A stretch of DNA of 64,000 bases, taken from positions 434,001-498,000 of the forward strand of contig NZ_BAYA01000004.1 of assembly GCF_000685015.1 (NCBI RefSeq), in the 5' to 3' direction. A program made the position numbers and the translations under genes. Source of the DNA: Paraburkholderia bannensis NBRC 103871. Lineage in GTDB: Bacteria > Pseudomonadota > Gammaproteobacteria > Burkholderiales > Burkholderiaceae. The notes beneath the pieces were generated by a model that ran no database searches, had not been told where the DNA came from, and saw nothing but the letters and a program-made list of their open reading frames with translations. Each line of letters opens with the position of its first letter. The stretch's first letter is position 1. Positions 1 through 8,710 of this stretch are shown here, piece by piece.

Positions 1-6
1 GACGTC

Positions 7-1122
7 ATGTCACTGGAAACTTTTGTCGATTCGAAGCCGTTCACCTTCGGCGTCGAGCTCGAAATGCAGATCGTCAACACGCATGACTACGATCTGACCA
101 AGGCGGGCAGCGATCTCATGCGCCTCATCAAGGATCAGGAGATTCCCGGCAATATCACGCCCGAAATCACCGAAAGCATGATCGAACTGTCCACCGGCAT
201 CTGCACGCATCACGAGCAGGCCGTGGCCGATCTGCGCAAGATCCGCGACGTGCTGGTGGCGGCGGCCGACCGTCTGAACGTCGGCCTGTGCGGCGGAGGG
301 ACGCATGCGTTCCAGCAATGGAGCGACCGGCGCATCGTCGATACGCCGCGCTTTCAGTACCTTTCCGAGCTGTACGGCTATCTCGCCAAGCAGTTCACGG
401 TGTTTGGCCAGCACGTCCATATCGGCTGTCCGGATGCCGATAGCGCGCTTTTTTTGCTGCACTCGCTGTCGCGCTTCATTCCTCATTTCATTGCGCTGTC
501 CGCGTCGTCGCCCTATGTGCAGGGTGTGGACACCGGATTTCATTCTGCACGACTGAATTCCGTGTTTGCGTTTCCGCTGTCGGGTCGTGCGCCGTTCGTG
601 CTGAGCTGGGAGGAGTTCAAGGAATACTTTTCGAAGATGGTTCACACGGGCGTTGTCAACAGCATGAAAGACTTCTACTGGGACATTCGCCCGAAGCCCG
701 GTTTCGGCACGATCGAAGTGCGCGTGATGGACACGCCGCTGTCGGTCGAGCGCGCGGCGGCGATCGCCTGCTACATCCAGACGCTCGCGCGCCATCTGCT
801 GGTCGACCGGCCGATCCAGCCGCTGGAGGACGACTACCTCGTCTACACGTTCAACCGCTTCCAGGCGTGCCGTTTCGGCCTCGCGGGCACGGTCGTCGAT
901 CCGCAGACGGGCGAGCGCCGCACCATCTCCGAGGACATCCTGGCCACGCTCGACAAGATCGCGCCGCATGGCGACGCGCTGGGCTCGACGCGCGCGCTCA
1001 GCGAAATCGGCACGATTGCACGCTCTCAGAACAACGACGCAAGCTGGCTGCGCAGCGTGGTCGCCGACGAAAAGTCGCTGCACGAAGCGGTGCGGCAGCA
1101 ATGTCTTCGCTGGCGCGCGTGA
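7..1122 (+). CDS. ybdK: YbdK-type carboxylate-amine ligase (GCS2 family)
   Basis: A 371-residue protein, the usual length of the YbdK branch of the glutamate-cysteine ligase 2 family (E. coli YbdK is about 372 residues). The N-terminus has the family opening [12 protein letters not shown], with acidic residues expected to bind metal and ATP. GQHVHIG near residues 135-141 and the late EVRVMDTP segment are also typical. Members form peptide-like bonds between an amino acid carboxylate and an amine; E. coli YbdK has weak glutamate-cysteine ligase activity, and the physiological substrate here is unknown. The protein should be cytosolic. The gene begins at the window edge, so its promoter and any upstream operon partner are not visible. 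A strong terminator follows about 75 bp after the stop. The family call is firm; the substrate is open. Confidence 0.9.
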   Translation: MSLETFVDSKPFTFGVELEMQIVNTHDYDLTKAGSDLMRLIKDQEIPGNITPEITESMIELSTGICTHHEQAVADLRKIRDVLVAAADRLNVGLCGGGTHAFQQWSDRRIVDTPRFQYLSELYGYLAKQFTVFGQHVHIGCPDADSALFLLHSLSRFIPHFIALSASSPYVQGVDTGFHSARLNSVFAFPLSGRAPFVLSWEEFKEYFSKMVHTGVVNSMKDFYWDIRPKPGFGTIEVRVMDTPLSVERAAAIACYIQTLARHLLVDRPIQPLEDDYLVYTFNRFQACRFGLAGTVVDPQTGERRTISEDILATLDKIAPHGDALGSTRALSEIGTIARSQNNDASWLRSVVADEKSLHEAVRQQCLRWRA

Positions 1123-1196
1123 CAGGAAACGCGCCGTGCGGGCGGTGATATCCGGTCATGTGCGCGTGGCGCGTCAAGAATCCGTTAAGAGCGAAA

Positions 1197-1230
1197 GAGG
1201 GCAGCCCGAGGGCTGCCCTCGTTGCTTTTG
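1197..1230 (+). terminator. Rho-independent terminator after ybdK
   Basis: Perfect inverted repeat AGGGCAGCCC (1198-1207) and GGGCTGCCCT (1210-1219) with a very tight loop, followed by a short T-rich stretch ending in TTTT. It closes the ybdK transcript. Confidence 0.75.
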
Positions 1231-1875
1231 GCCCATGAATGCCGGCTCCCGTGCGTCAGAACACCTCGCCGAAGCCCACAATGGAGTTTTGCGCGGGGTC
1301 ACCCAAAGATTTTTTTGTCCCAGGCAAGATACCAGGGGGAGCTTATTTTTTTGATCTTTGCGCGGTTATGGGCAATAGTGTGCAAAAGAGGCTCTGCTGG
1401 CCTGTGGGTAACCGCTGAAATGCCTGCAAACTCAAGGGCCTGGAGCATACGCGGTGGTTTTCGTCGTGCTTGCCTGGCAGGCCAAAATGCACGACAGGCG
1501 ACATACGGATCCCGCGAAGATTGCGCATCGTCAAGAACCTGTCCACATATCATTAGCGTACTTACCAACGGGTTATCCACAATTCCCGTTTGATAAGTTA
1601 GCTGTGCGATTTGCTACTCTCGCATAGAATGTCGGTTTGCTGCGCAGGCAAGGCGTTACGAAGGAAGCGCCGGGCCTGCCAGGCGAAGAAAAATGACTGT
1701 TCGCAGTCCGCGTCGCAGTCCGCGTATGTGGCAGTTTTCGGCGCGAGCGAAGCAGGAATTTTTTGAGATGGTGTGGACGATTCGCTGAGAACGTCCGCAA
1801 GGTTTCCCACAAAGCCGTCGGCACATTCGGCGGCTGACGATGCAGCGCAAGCTGCCAAATAACCAGCGAAAGACT
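1231..1875. other. Gene-free stretch with DnaA-box-like sites
   Basis: About 645 bases with no convincing gene; the open frames here lack family features and plausible ribosome sites. It contains one exact DnaA box, TTATCCACA, at 1573-1581. Weaker copies are TGTGGGTAA at 1403-1411 (one mismatch, minus orientation), CTGTCCACA at 1539-1547 and TGTGGACGA at 1772-1780. AT-rich runs lie at about 1307-1354. The 12-mer GCCTGGCAGGCC occurs at 1472-1483 and, inverted, at 1673-1684. The region is upstream of a MarR-family gene and may carry its control sites. Confidence 0.5.
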
Positions 1876-2514
1876 ATGAGCGAAGGCGTATACGGAGAGC
1901 AGGCAGCCGGGCGGGTGACCCATAGCCTGCTGCGACTTAGCACGGCAATGCGAAGCCAGGCGTGGGACTGGGCTGAAGGCGCAGGCCTCACGCCGACCCA
2001 GGGCGAAATTCTCGTGCTGCTGATGCAGCGCAAGGGGCCGATGCGCCTCGGCGAGATCGCCCGCGAGACGGCACTGACTGCCGCAACGACCAGCGATGCA
2101 GTGAGCACGCTCGAAACCAAGGGTCTCGTCGAAAAGCGCCGCGCGCTCGACGACGGCCGCGCACTGGCCGTGCGTCTGACCGCGCGTGGCCGTACGGCTG
2201 CGAAGAAGGCCGCGCAATGGCCGGACTTCCTGTCGAAGGCAGTGGGCACGCTGCGCGCAGACGAGCAATCGGCGTTCTATCGCACGTTGCTCAAGACGGT
2301 CTATGTGCTCGAGTCGCAGGAAGCCATGCCGCAGCACCGCATGTGCCTCTCGTGCTCGCACTTCGAGCCGAGCAAGACCCCCAAGAAGACGCCGCACAAG
2401 TGCGCGCTGCTGGGCATCCAGATGTCCGACACCGATCTGCGTCTCGATTGCTCGGTGTACGAACAGGCTGACGCGACGACCCAGAAGAAAAACTGGAAGA
2501 TCTTCGCAGCCTGA
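1876..2514 (+). CDS. MarR-family regulator with cysteine-rich C-terminal tail
   Basis: 212 residues from the ATG at 1876; an in-frame ATG at 1840 would add 12 residues and cannot be excluded. The first 145 residues form a MarR-type winged helix-turn-helix. LTPTQGEILVLLMQRKGPM and LGEIARETALTAATTSDAVS give the recognition region, and LEKRRALDDGRA-like sequence gives the wing. After residue 150 comes an unusual tail with Cys157-x2-Cys160, Cys176 and Cys192, plus His154, His162 and His174. That spacing could bind a metal or an Fe-S cluster, or sense redox state. The conserved family role is ligand-responsive DNA binding, usually as a repressor. No obvious partner gene is adjacent: the next gene downstream is 276 bp away. 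The target and signal are unknown. Confidence 0.8.
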   Translation: MSEGVYGEQAAGRVTHSLLRLSTAMRSQAWDWAEGAGLTPTQGEILVLLMQRKGPMRLGEIARETALTAATTSDAVSTLETKGLVEKRRALDDGRALAVRLTARGRTAAKKAAQWPDFLSKAVGTLRADEQSAFYRTLLKTVYVLESQEAMPQHRMCLSCSHFEPSKTPKKTPHKCALLGIQMSDTDLRLDCSVYEQADATTQKKNWKIFAA

Positions 2515-2790
2515 TCTCACCCGGTAGCACGCGCAGCGCCCACGAAGCCTGCCGCTCGCCTGCATGGCGCCGCGCCGTTCCTCTGTGGACGGCGGTGTGC
2601 GCGGTGTGGCGGCCATGAACGGTTTCGTGGAACAGGCGCCAGCGGGCAGGCGCTGCGTCCACGACGCATCGCGCCCGCGCCAGGCTGTCGCAAGCGCTTG
2701 CCATGCGTGCTTCTCACCTGTACCCGATGTGCGTCCGGCATGACGCCGGCGCCGCGCGTCGAATTGTGTAGCTGACCCAGGGATTTGCCG

Positions 2791-3528
2791 ATGAATCGCG
2801 AAGTATTGGCCATTCGCCACGTATATTTCGAGGACCTCGGCAGTTTCGAGCGCGTGCTCGGCGATCGCGGGCGGCCGGTTCGCTATGTCGATGTCGGCTT
2901 CGCCCGTGTCGGCGCGCTCAATCCCACCTCCGCGTCGCTCATGGTGATCCTTGGCGGGCCCATCAATGCCTGCGACGACGCTCGCTATCCCACACTTGCA
3001 CCCATCGCCGCGCTGATCGAAAAGCGGATTGCGGCGGGACTGCCCACGCTTGGCATTTGCCTGGGTGCGCAGTTGATTGCGCGCGTGCTCGGTGCGCGCG
3101 TCTATGCGGCGGATCACAAGGAAATCGGCTGGACGCCGCTCACGTTGACCGATGCAGGCCGCGCTTCGCCGCTGCGTCATGTGGATGGCGCATCGACGTC
3201 GATGCTGCACTGGCACGGCGATACCTTCGATTTGCCGCCGGGCGCGACACGTCTTGCGTCGACGCCGCTGTGCGAGAACCAGGCGTTCGCGTGGGGCGAC
3301 AACGTGCTCGGGCTGCAATGCCATCCCGAAGTGCGCGCCGACCGTTTCGAGCCCTGGCTGATCGGCAACGCGGGCGAACTCGACGCTGCGGGCATCGACA
3401 TCAACGTTCTGCGCGCCGAGACTGCCCAGCACGCGCCGCGTATGGAAACCCAGGCGAGCCTGATGTTCCACGAATGGCTCGATGTGCTCGACAAGCAGGC
3501 TGCCGGCACAGCGGCCAGGCAGCCGTAG
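2791..3528 (+). CDS. Class I glutamine amidotransferase-like protein
   Basis: 245 residues; the ATG at 2791 has a CAGGGA ribosome site at good spacing, and a TTG two codons earlier is less likely. It is a stand-alone class I (triad) amidotransferase domain. The nucleophile elbow is GICLGAQLIARVLGARVY, and the catalytic His-Glu pair sits in LQCHPEVRAD. The oxyanion-loop-like segment is VILGGPINACDD. Such proteins resemble the GMP synthase glutaminase domain but lack the synthetase half. They hydrolyse glutamine, or glutamyl bonds in gamma-glutamyl compounds. No synthetase partner is adjacent, so the substrate is undetermined. The next gene is an ene-reductase on the same strand after about 200 bp, which need not be linked. 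Confidence 0.85.
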   Translation: MNREVLAIRHVYFEDLGSFERVLGDRGRPVRYVDVGFARVGALNPTSASLMVILGGPINACDDARYPTLAPIAALIEKRIAAGLPTLGICLGAQLIARVLGARVYAADHKEIGWTPLTLTDAGRASPLRHVDGASTSMLHWHGDTFDLPPGATRLASTPLCENQAFAWGDNVLGLQCHPEVRADRFEPWLIGNAGELDAAGIDINVLRAETAQHAPRMETQASLMFHEWLDVLDKQAAGTAARQP

Positions 3529-3725
3529 GCGTCGTCCCGGCCGCCAGGTCGCAAAGCCGCAAAGCCGATCACACGTTGTTTGTTTTCGTCAGCCGCCCGC
3601 AGGCCGACGAGTCGGGCCGATAAGTCCAACGTGGCCCTGCCTGCACGCCCAGAGGCCTTGAAAGCGCCTGTCAAAAGCGCGTGCTATTCTCGGACGCTCC
3701 CCACCACCGTCCGCATTCCCTGCCC

Positions 3726-4838
3726 ATGAGCACGCTCTTTTCTCCGCTCACGCTGCGTGGCGTGACGCTCGCCAATCGCATTGTCGTTTCGCCGATGTGC
3801 CAGTATTCGGCCGAGCGCGGCGAAGCCAATGACTGGCACATGATCCACCTCGGTCATCTCGCGCTTTCGGGCGCCGCGATGCTGTGCATCGAAGCCACGG
3901 CCGTCGAGCCCGATGGCCGCATCACGCCAGGCGATCTCGGCCTTTGGGACGACGCCACCGAAGCCGCGCTCGAACCTGTGATCGCCGCAATCCGCCGTTT
4001 TTCGCCTATCCGCATCGCCATGCAGATCTCGCATGCGGGCCGCAAGGCATCGAGCCACGTGCCCTGGGAAGGCGGTCAGCTGATCAGCGTCGCCGATGGT
4101 GGATGGCTGCCGCATGCGCCTTCGGCGTTGCCGCACAAGGACGACGAAACGCCGCCGCTCGCGCTCGACACCGCCGGTTTGAATCGCGTGCGCAATGCGT
4201 TCGCGGCGACTGCGCGGCGCGCGGCGCGACTGGGTATCGACGCGCTCGAAATCCACTGCGCGCACGGCTACCTGCTGCATCAGTTTCTCTCGCCGATCGC
4301 CAATCAGCGCACCGACGAATACGGCGGCTCGCTCGAAAATCGCATGCGTTTCCCGCTCGAAATCTATGACATCGTGCGTGCGCAGTTTCCCGATGACCGG
4401 CCCGTTGGCGTGCGCGTGTCGGCGACCGATTGGGTCGAAGGCGGCTGGACGCCCGACGATACCGTCGTCTTTGCGCAGGCGCTCAAGGCGCGCGGCGCGG
4501 ACTGGATCGACGTGTCTTCGGGCGGCGTGTCGCCGCTGCAGAAGATCCCGCTTGAGCCCGGCTATCAGGTGCCGTTCGCACGCAAGGTGAAGCAGGAAAC
4601 CGGCATGACGACGATTGCCGTGGGCCTCATCACCGACGCGTTGCAGGCCAACCAGATCATCGAAGACGGCGAGGCCGACATGATCGCGATGGCGCGCGCG
4701 ATGCTCTACGATCCGCGCTGGCCGTGGCACGCTGCCGCGCAACTCGGCGCGACCGTGAGCGCGCCGCCGCAGTACTGGCGCTCGCAACCGCGCGAGCTCA
4801 AAAAGCTGTTCGGCGATACGACGCTTGGGCAGCGCTGA
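3726..4838 (+). CDS. YqjM-like NADH:flavin oxidoreductase (old yellow enzyme)
   Basis: 370 residues from the ATG at 3726; an in-frame ATG 45 bases upstream gives an unlikely extension. It is a TIM-barrel flavoprotein of the OYE family, YqjM class. The N-terminal SPMCQYS has Cys25 and Tyr27 at the positions of the thermophilic-like OYE signature. The substrate-binding His pair is in HCAHGYLLHQFLSP, and TDEYGGSLENR is the classic OYE motif. These enzymes bind FMN and reduce activated C=C bonds of enones, maleimides or nitro compounds using NAD(P)H. The physiological substrate is rarely known, though detoxification of electrophiles is commonly proposed. It is followed by about 320 bases without a gene and appears monocistronic. 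Confidence 0.9.
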   Translation: MSTLFSPLTLRGVTLANRIVVSPMCQYSAERGEANDWHMIHLGHLALSGAAMLCIEATAVEPDGRITPGDLGLWDDATEAALEPVIAAIRRFSPIRIAMQISHAGRKASSHVPWEGGQLISVADGGWLPHAPSALPHKDDETPPLALDTAGLNRVRNAFAATARRAARLGIDALEIHCAHGYLLHQFLSPIANQRTDEYGGSLENRMRFPLEIYDIVRAQFPDDRPVGVRVSATDWVEGGWTPDDTVVFAQALKARGADWIDVSSGGVSPLQKIPLEPGYQVPFARKVKQETGMTTIAVGLITDALQANQIIEDGEADMIAMARAMLYDPRWPWHAAAQLGATVSAPPQYWRSQPRELKKLFGDTTLGQR

Positions 4839-5156
4839 ACGCGAGGCTCACGCGTGGCGTGTGCAATGAGCATGCACGATGTGTGGCCAGGCAGTGCGGC
4901 GAGTGTTGTGCGCTGCACGTAGCAGGTTGAACGAAAGAGGCGCGAGCGTGTACGATGCCGGTTGTGGCGCGCCTCGGATTGGCCTCGATTGCTGGTTCAG
5001 TTCGTGCACGCTCACGAGCGCGGCGCCGACAAGGCGCCGCGTTTGCGTGGAGCGCGGCATTTTCTGCACGGCGCGACGCGCGCAACTTGTCGCGGTATGC
5101 GTGAGCCGCGAGCGGGAACATCTCCCCAGTCCCAGTACTTCACAAGGATTCCATCA
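4839..5156. other. Gene-free gap before the SET-domain gene
   Basis: About 318 bases between the old-yellow-enzyme gene and the SET-domain gene. I see no convincing gene, terminator or strong promoter, only the AAGGA ribosome site at 5144-5148 that fixes the start of the next gene. Confidence 0.5.
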
Positions 5157-5660
5157 ATGAGTGTACGCAGGATCGTCGTGCGCCAGTCGGGCGTACACGG
5201 CAAGGGCGTATTTGCAGCCGATGCGATCGAGGCCGGCGAACGGCTGATCGAATACAAGGGCGAGCGCATCTCGTGGAAGGAAGCATTGCGGCGTCATCCA
5301 CATAATCCCGACGAACCGAACCACACCTTCTATTTCGCGCTCGACGACGGCGACGTGATCGACGGCAAGGTCAAGGGCAACAGCGCGCGCTGGATCAACC
5401 ACTCGTGCGCGCCGAACTGCGAAGCCGAAGAGATCGAAGGGCACGTCTACATTCACGCGCTGCGCGACATCGAGCAGGGCGAGGAACTGTTCTACGACTA
5501 CGGTCTCGTGATCGACGCGAAGCAGACGAAGAAGCTCAAGCGCGAATACGAATGCCGCTGCGGCGCAGGCAAGTGCCGCGGCACGATGCTCGCGCCGCCC
5601 GACGATAGCGACGGCAAAGCCAAGGGCAAGAGCGCGAAGAAGGGCAAGAAGAAGAAATGA
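5157..5660 (+). CDS. Small SET-domain protein (putative lysine methyltransferase)
   Basis: 167 residues. The ATG at 5157 is chosen for the AAGGA site eight bases upstream and because the SET fold begins at once. SET motifs are in order: the SAM-binding HGKGVFA (residues 14-20), NHSCAPNC (81-88), and ELFYDYG (110-116) with the catalytic-site tyrosine. A post-SET motif C-R-C-x4-C follows (Cys133, Cys135, Cys140). Together with Cys84 this could make the zinc site seen in eukaryotic SET enzymes. The last 17 residues are almost all Lys, Gly and Ser, a basic tail reminiscent of nucleic-acid-binding proteins. Bacterial SET proteins are sporadic, and their substrates (basic DNA-binding or ribosomal proteins) are mostly unproven. 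The enzyme class is well supported; the target is unknown. Confidence 0.85.
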   Translation: MSVRRIVVRQSGVHGKGVFAADAIEAGERLIEYKGERISWKEALRRHPHNPDEPNHTFYFALDDGDVIDGKVKGNSARWINHSCAPNCEAEEIEGHVYIHALRDIEQGEELFYDYGLVIDAKQTKKLKREYECRCGAGKCRGTMLAPPDDSDGKAKGKSAKKGKKKK

Positions 5661-5703
5661 TGCGCTGACGCTGAAGCTTGCGTTTCAGCGTGACCGGAAA
5701 GCA

Positions 5704-5734
5704 CATGGGCCGCAAATGCGGCCCATGCTTTTTT
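5704..5734 (+). terminator. Rho-independent terminator after the SET gene
   Basis: Perfect 10-bp stem CATGGGCCGC (5704-5713) and GCGGCCCATG (5718-5727) around an AAAT loop, followed by C and six T's. Confidence 0.9.
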
Positions 5735-5746
5735 GGTCGGTCGACT

Positions 5747-5786
5747 CAGGTCAACGCAGGTCGACGTAGGTCAATGCAGGTCGATC
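5747..5786. repeat. Four-copy 10-bp tandem repeat
   Basis: Four consecutive ten-base units of the form CAGGTCRAYG, at 5747-5756, 5757-5766, 5767-5776 and 5777-5786 (the last ending ATC). The array lies between the SET-gene terminator and the stop codon of the histidine kinase on the other strand. The period equals one DNA helical turn. Confidence 0.8.
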
Positions 5787-7311
5787 AGAGATCGATCGGC
5801 GCCTGATGCGCAGGCTTCTTCGCCGGTTCTTCGCTGTGAGCGCTGTCCATTGCGCTGATCGTGCGCTTCACAGGCTCGCCTGGGCGCTTCATGTTGAGCG
5901 GCACGCGCACGATGAAACGCGCGCCGCCTTCGGGCGCATCTTCATAATGCACGCTGCCGCGATGCAGGGTCATGATGTCGTGCACGATCGCGAGACCGAG
6001 ACCCGCGCCGCTGTCGACGCCGCTTTCGCTCTGGCCGTCGCCGCGGAAGAAGCGCTTGAAGAGATCCGCCTGCTGACCTTGCGGCACGCCGCGACCGTTA
6101 TCCTCGACGATGATTTCCGCCATCGGCACACCGTCCGCGATCGTCTGCGAAACCGTCACGGTGATGCGCCCGCCATCGGCGCGTGCGGGCGGCAGGTACT
6201 TGAGCGCGTTATCGAGCAGGTTCGCGATGACCTCGTGCAGCAGCACGGGATTGCCGCGCACCATCAGCGGCGTATCGTTCTCGGGATCGTCAAGGCGCTG
6301 GAAGCCCAGGTCGACGTGCCACGCGAGCGCACGCGGCACCCATTCCGCGCCGGTTTCGAACGCGAGCGCGGCCATGTCGATATCCACGAAACGGGCGGCC
6401 TGTTCGCCAGGCTCCGCGCGCGCGAGCGACAGCAGCTGATTGGACAGGCGCACGGCGCGGTCGGCGGCGGCGCGCAGTTCGCGTACGGCGTCGCTGACCT
6501 TTTGCGGTTCGCGCGCGTTCACGGCCTGCTCGGCGTGCAGCTTCACGGCGGTGAGCGGCGTGCGCAACTGATGCGCGGCATCGGCGATGAATTTGCGCTG
6601 GCCGTCGAGTGCGGTCTTCAGGCGGCCGAGCAGCGCGTTGAGCGCGCCCGTGAGCGGGCGGATCTCGACGGGCACATAGGTCTCGTCGACCGGCTCCAGC
6701 GACGTGTGCGTCTGCCGGTTGAGCGAATCGGCAAGATCGGTGAGCGGGTTGAGTTGCTGGTTGACCACGCGCCACACGATCACCCAGCCCGCGAGCAGCA
6801 GGAGCAGCAGCGGCATCATGATCGCCACGAGGAATTCGGCGGCGATGCGAAAGCGGTGGTGCACCGGCTGGCCCACTTCCACGACGATGGGGTTGCCGTG
6901 CGGCTGCGGCACGCGCACCTGGGCGACGCGCACGCTCACGCCTTGATATAGGGTCTCGAACACGTACGCATAGTGCATGCGGCGCACGTTGGTGCCTTGC
7001 AGCGGCAGGTCGTGATCGCCAGCGATTTCCGTTTCGCCGTTGCTGATGCGGTAGACGAGATGCTCGACGGGGTCGGAGAACATCGCCTGGGCAAGCGGCG
7101 GGACGGTGACGGGTGCATCCGGGCCGGCAATCTGGATCTGTTTCGAGATCGCGGTGGCGAGGTCGGCGAGCGAGCGATCGACCACGTGCTGCGTGTACTG
7201 CCACGCGAGCCAATAGGCGATCAGGCCGCTCATCAGCGCGAGCAGTGAGAGTGGGGCGGCGAGGCGGCGCAGCAGCGTACGGCGCAGGCTCGTTGCGGCC
7301 GGGAGGGACAT
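5785..7311 (-). CDS. Two-component sensor histidine kinase (TctE/QseC-like)
   Basis: 508 residues. A first membrane helix lies at about residues 18-38, followed by a periplasmic sensor segment to about 158. The second helix is at about 160-182, then a HAMP-like linker. The HisKA H-box ADAAHQLRTPLTAVKLHAE places the phosphorylated histidine at 247. The catalytic domain follows with N-box ANLLDNALKY, G1 VEDNGRGVP and G2 GAGLGLAIV. The C-terminal 35 residues are polar and variable. It lies downstream of the response regulator gene on the same strand after about 190 bases and almost certainly phosphorylates that protein. The sensor segment resembles TctE/QseC-type kinases that respond to carboxylates or envelope cues, but the signal cannot be read from sequence. 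Confidence 0.92.
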   Translation of the reverse strand: MSLPAATSLRRTLLRRLAAPLSLLALMSGLIAYWLAWQYTQHVVDRSLADLATAISKQIQIAGPDAPVTVPPLAQAMFSDPVEHLVYRISNGETEIAGDHDLPLQGTNVRRMHYAYVFETLYQGVSVRVAQVRVPQPHGNPIVVEVGQPVHHRFRIAAEFLVAIMMPLLLLLLAGWVIVWRVVNQQLNPLTDLADSLNRQTHTSLEPVDETYVPVEIRPLTGALNALLGRLKTALDGQRKFIADAAHQLRTPLTAVKLHAEQAVNAREPQKVSDAVRELRAAADRAVRLSNQLLSLARAEPGEQAARFVDIDMAALAFETGAEWVPRALAWHVDLGFQRLDDPENDTPLMVRGNPVLLHEVIANLLDNALKYLPPARADGGRITVTVSQTIADGVPMAEIIVEDNGRGVPQGQQADLFKRFFRGDGQSESGVDSGAGLGLAIVHDIMTLHRGSVHYEDAPEGGARFIVRVPLNMKRPGEPVKRTISAMDSAHSEEPAKKPAHQAPIDL

Positions 7312-7502
7312 GATCGGTTCAGGCTCAGGGTAGACGTGGGCGCGGCGCCAGGAAGGCGAGCCACGCGGGGCTGAACCATTTTACGCGGGTGGACGCCCGT
7401 GCGGCAGAGACTGGGTCTCGCGGCGCGGTAGCGGGGTAAGACGGGGAGGGAGAGACAGGCGCCTCGCGTTCGGGCGAGACGCCTTGTAGAACCGCAAAAG
7501 GC

Positions 7503-8189
7503 TTAAGCGGCCTGGCGGATTTCCTGCAGCAGGTAGCCGAAGCCACGCACCGTGACGATCTCGACACGGCAGTTTTCGAGCTTCTTGCGCACGCGGTGCA
7601 CGTAGACTTCGATCGCGGTGTCGCCGAGATCGCCGCCGAAGTGCGTGAGGTGGTCTTGCAACTGGGCCTTGCTCACGACGCGGCCATGACGCAGCAGCAG
7701 CATTTCGAGCACGGCGAATTCGCGCGGCGAGAGCTCAAGCGGCTTGTCGTCGTTGAAGATGCGGCGGTCGACGCCCGACAGGCGCACGCCGCCGAGCGAC
7801 ACTTCAGGACGCGGCACGTCGCCATGCGGGCCGCTGCGGCGCATCACGGCGCGGATGCGCGCTTCGAGTTCTGCCGGTTCGAACGGCTTGAGCATGTAGT
7901 CGTCGGCGCCCGAATTGAGGCCTTGCACACGGTCATTAAGCTCGTCGCGCGCGGTCAGCACGATCACGGGCGTATGCCGGTTGCTTTGACGGAAGCGCGA
8001 CAGCAGCGTCATGCCGTCGATGCCCGGCAAGCCGAGGTCGAGGATCACGAGCTCGTGACGGTTCTGCGTGAGAGCCTGTTCGGCGAAGATGCCGTCGTGG
8101 ACCATGTCGACCGTGAAGCCGGCTTGTTCGAGGCTGGACTGGATGCCGCGTGCGATGGGGCGGTCGTCTTCGATCAGAAGGAGTCGCAT
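7503..8189 (-). CDS. OmpR/PhoB-type response regulator
   Basis: 228 residues. The receiver domain has acidic residues ED at 8-9, phosphoacceptor Asp51 in LDLGLPG and Lys101 in MLKPF. A winged-helix effector domain follows, with SPREFAVLEMLLLRHG, TAIEVYVHRVRKKL and the wing VRGFGYLL. It is transcribed first in a two-gene operon with the histidine kinase. The 190 bp between them is longer than usual and may permit differential expression. It resembles TctD/QseB regulators. Target genes are not evident nearby. Confidence 0.93.
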   Translation of the reverse strand: MRLLLIEDDRPIARGIQSSLEQAGFTVDMVHDGIFAEQALTQNRHELVILDLGLPGIDGMTLLSRFRQSNRHTPVIVLTARDELNDRVQGLNSGADDYMLKPFEPAELEARIRAVMRRSGPHGDVPRPEVSLGGVRLSGVDRRIFNDDKPLELSPREFAVLEMLLLRHGRVVSKAQLQDHLTHFGGDLGDTAIEVYVHRVRKKLENCRVEIVTVRGFGYLLQEIRQAA

Positions 8190-8325
8190 GGGATTCGCTC
8201 AAGTACAATGGGTTTAGCGTTCAGGCACGCAGTTCGCAAGCGCCGCTTGTTTGTGAAACGACACAAAATCGGCAGCGCAGCGACTGAGCGGCGCCGCGTG
8301 CAACGGTTGCACGATCACGACCAAC

Positions 8326-8556
8326 ATGTCCGATATCTCCATCACCGAACTCGAAGCCGCGATCAACTTCTGGCGCGACCGCTCGCCTTCGAGCGGCGAC
8401 GAACTCGCGTTGTGCCAGGAGGCAAGTGCGCTCTCCCGGCCATATGCGCTGCTGATTGTACAGCGTCAGAACGTCTTCTCACCGGAACGTTTAGACCCTC
8501 ACGCACGCATTGCCTGGGAGTCTTACGTGTCCCTCAAGAAAGGCCTTCAAAGCTGA
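8326..8556 (+). CDS. Small DUF3717-like protein
   Basis: A 76-residue acidic protein starting MSDISITELEAAINFWR. It resembles the DUF3717 family that I recall from Burkholderiales, and no function is known for it. It has no signal peptide or membrane segment. The start lies 136 bp from the divergent response regulator, so the two share a control region. The stop is 154 bases from the convergent phhB end. Confidence 0.7.
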   Translation: MSDISITELEAAINFWRDRSPSSGDELALCQEASALSRPYALLIVQRQNVFSPERLDPHARIAWESYVSLKKGLQS

Positions 8557-8710
8557 AGGTTTCGACGTCCGATACCCTGCATTATGCTTTCATTGCAGCG
8601 CATGTGCCCGTTGCGCGCCGTGCGCACCCTTGCCTAACGCACGACGCATCCATTGCGCTTACTTGCGCGTTCTCCGGATATACCCAGGCGCGCGGCGCCC
8701 GACCCGACGA

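Noticed and set aside
1573..3471. Long minus-strand open frame across the MarR and amidotransferase genes
   Set aside because: Arginine/histidine-rich shadow translation typical of high-GC antisense frames, opposite well-supported genes.
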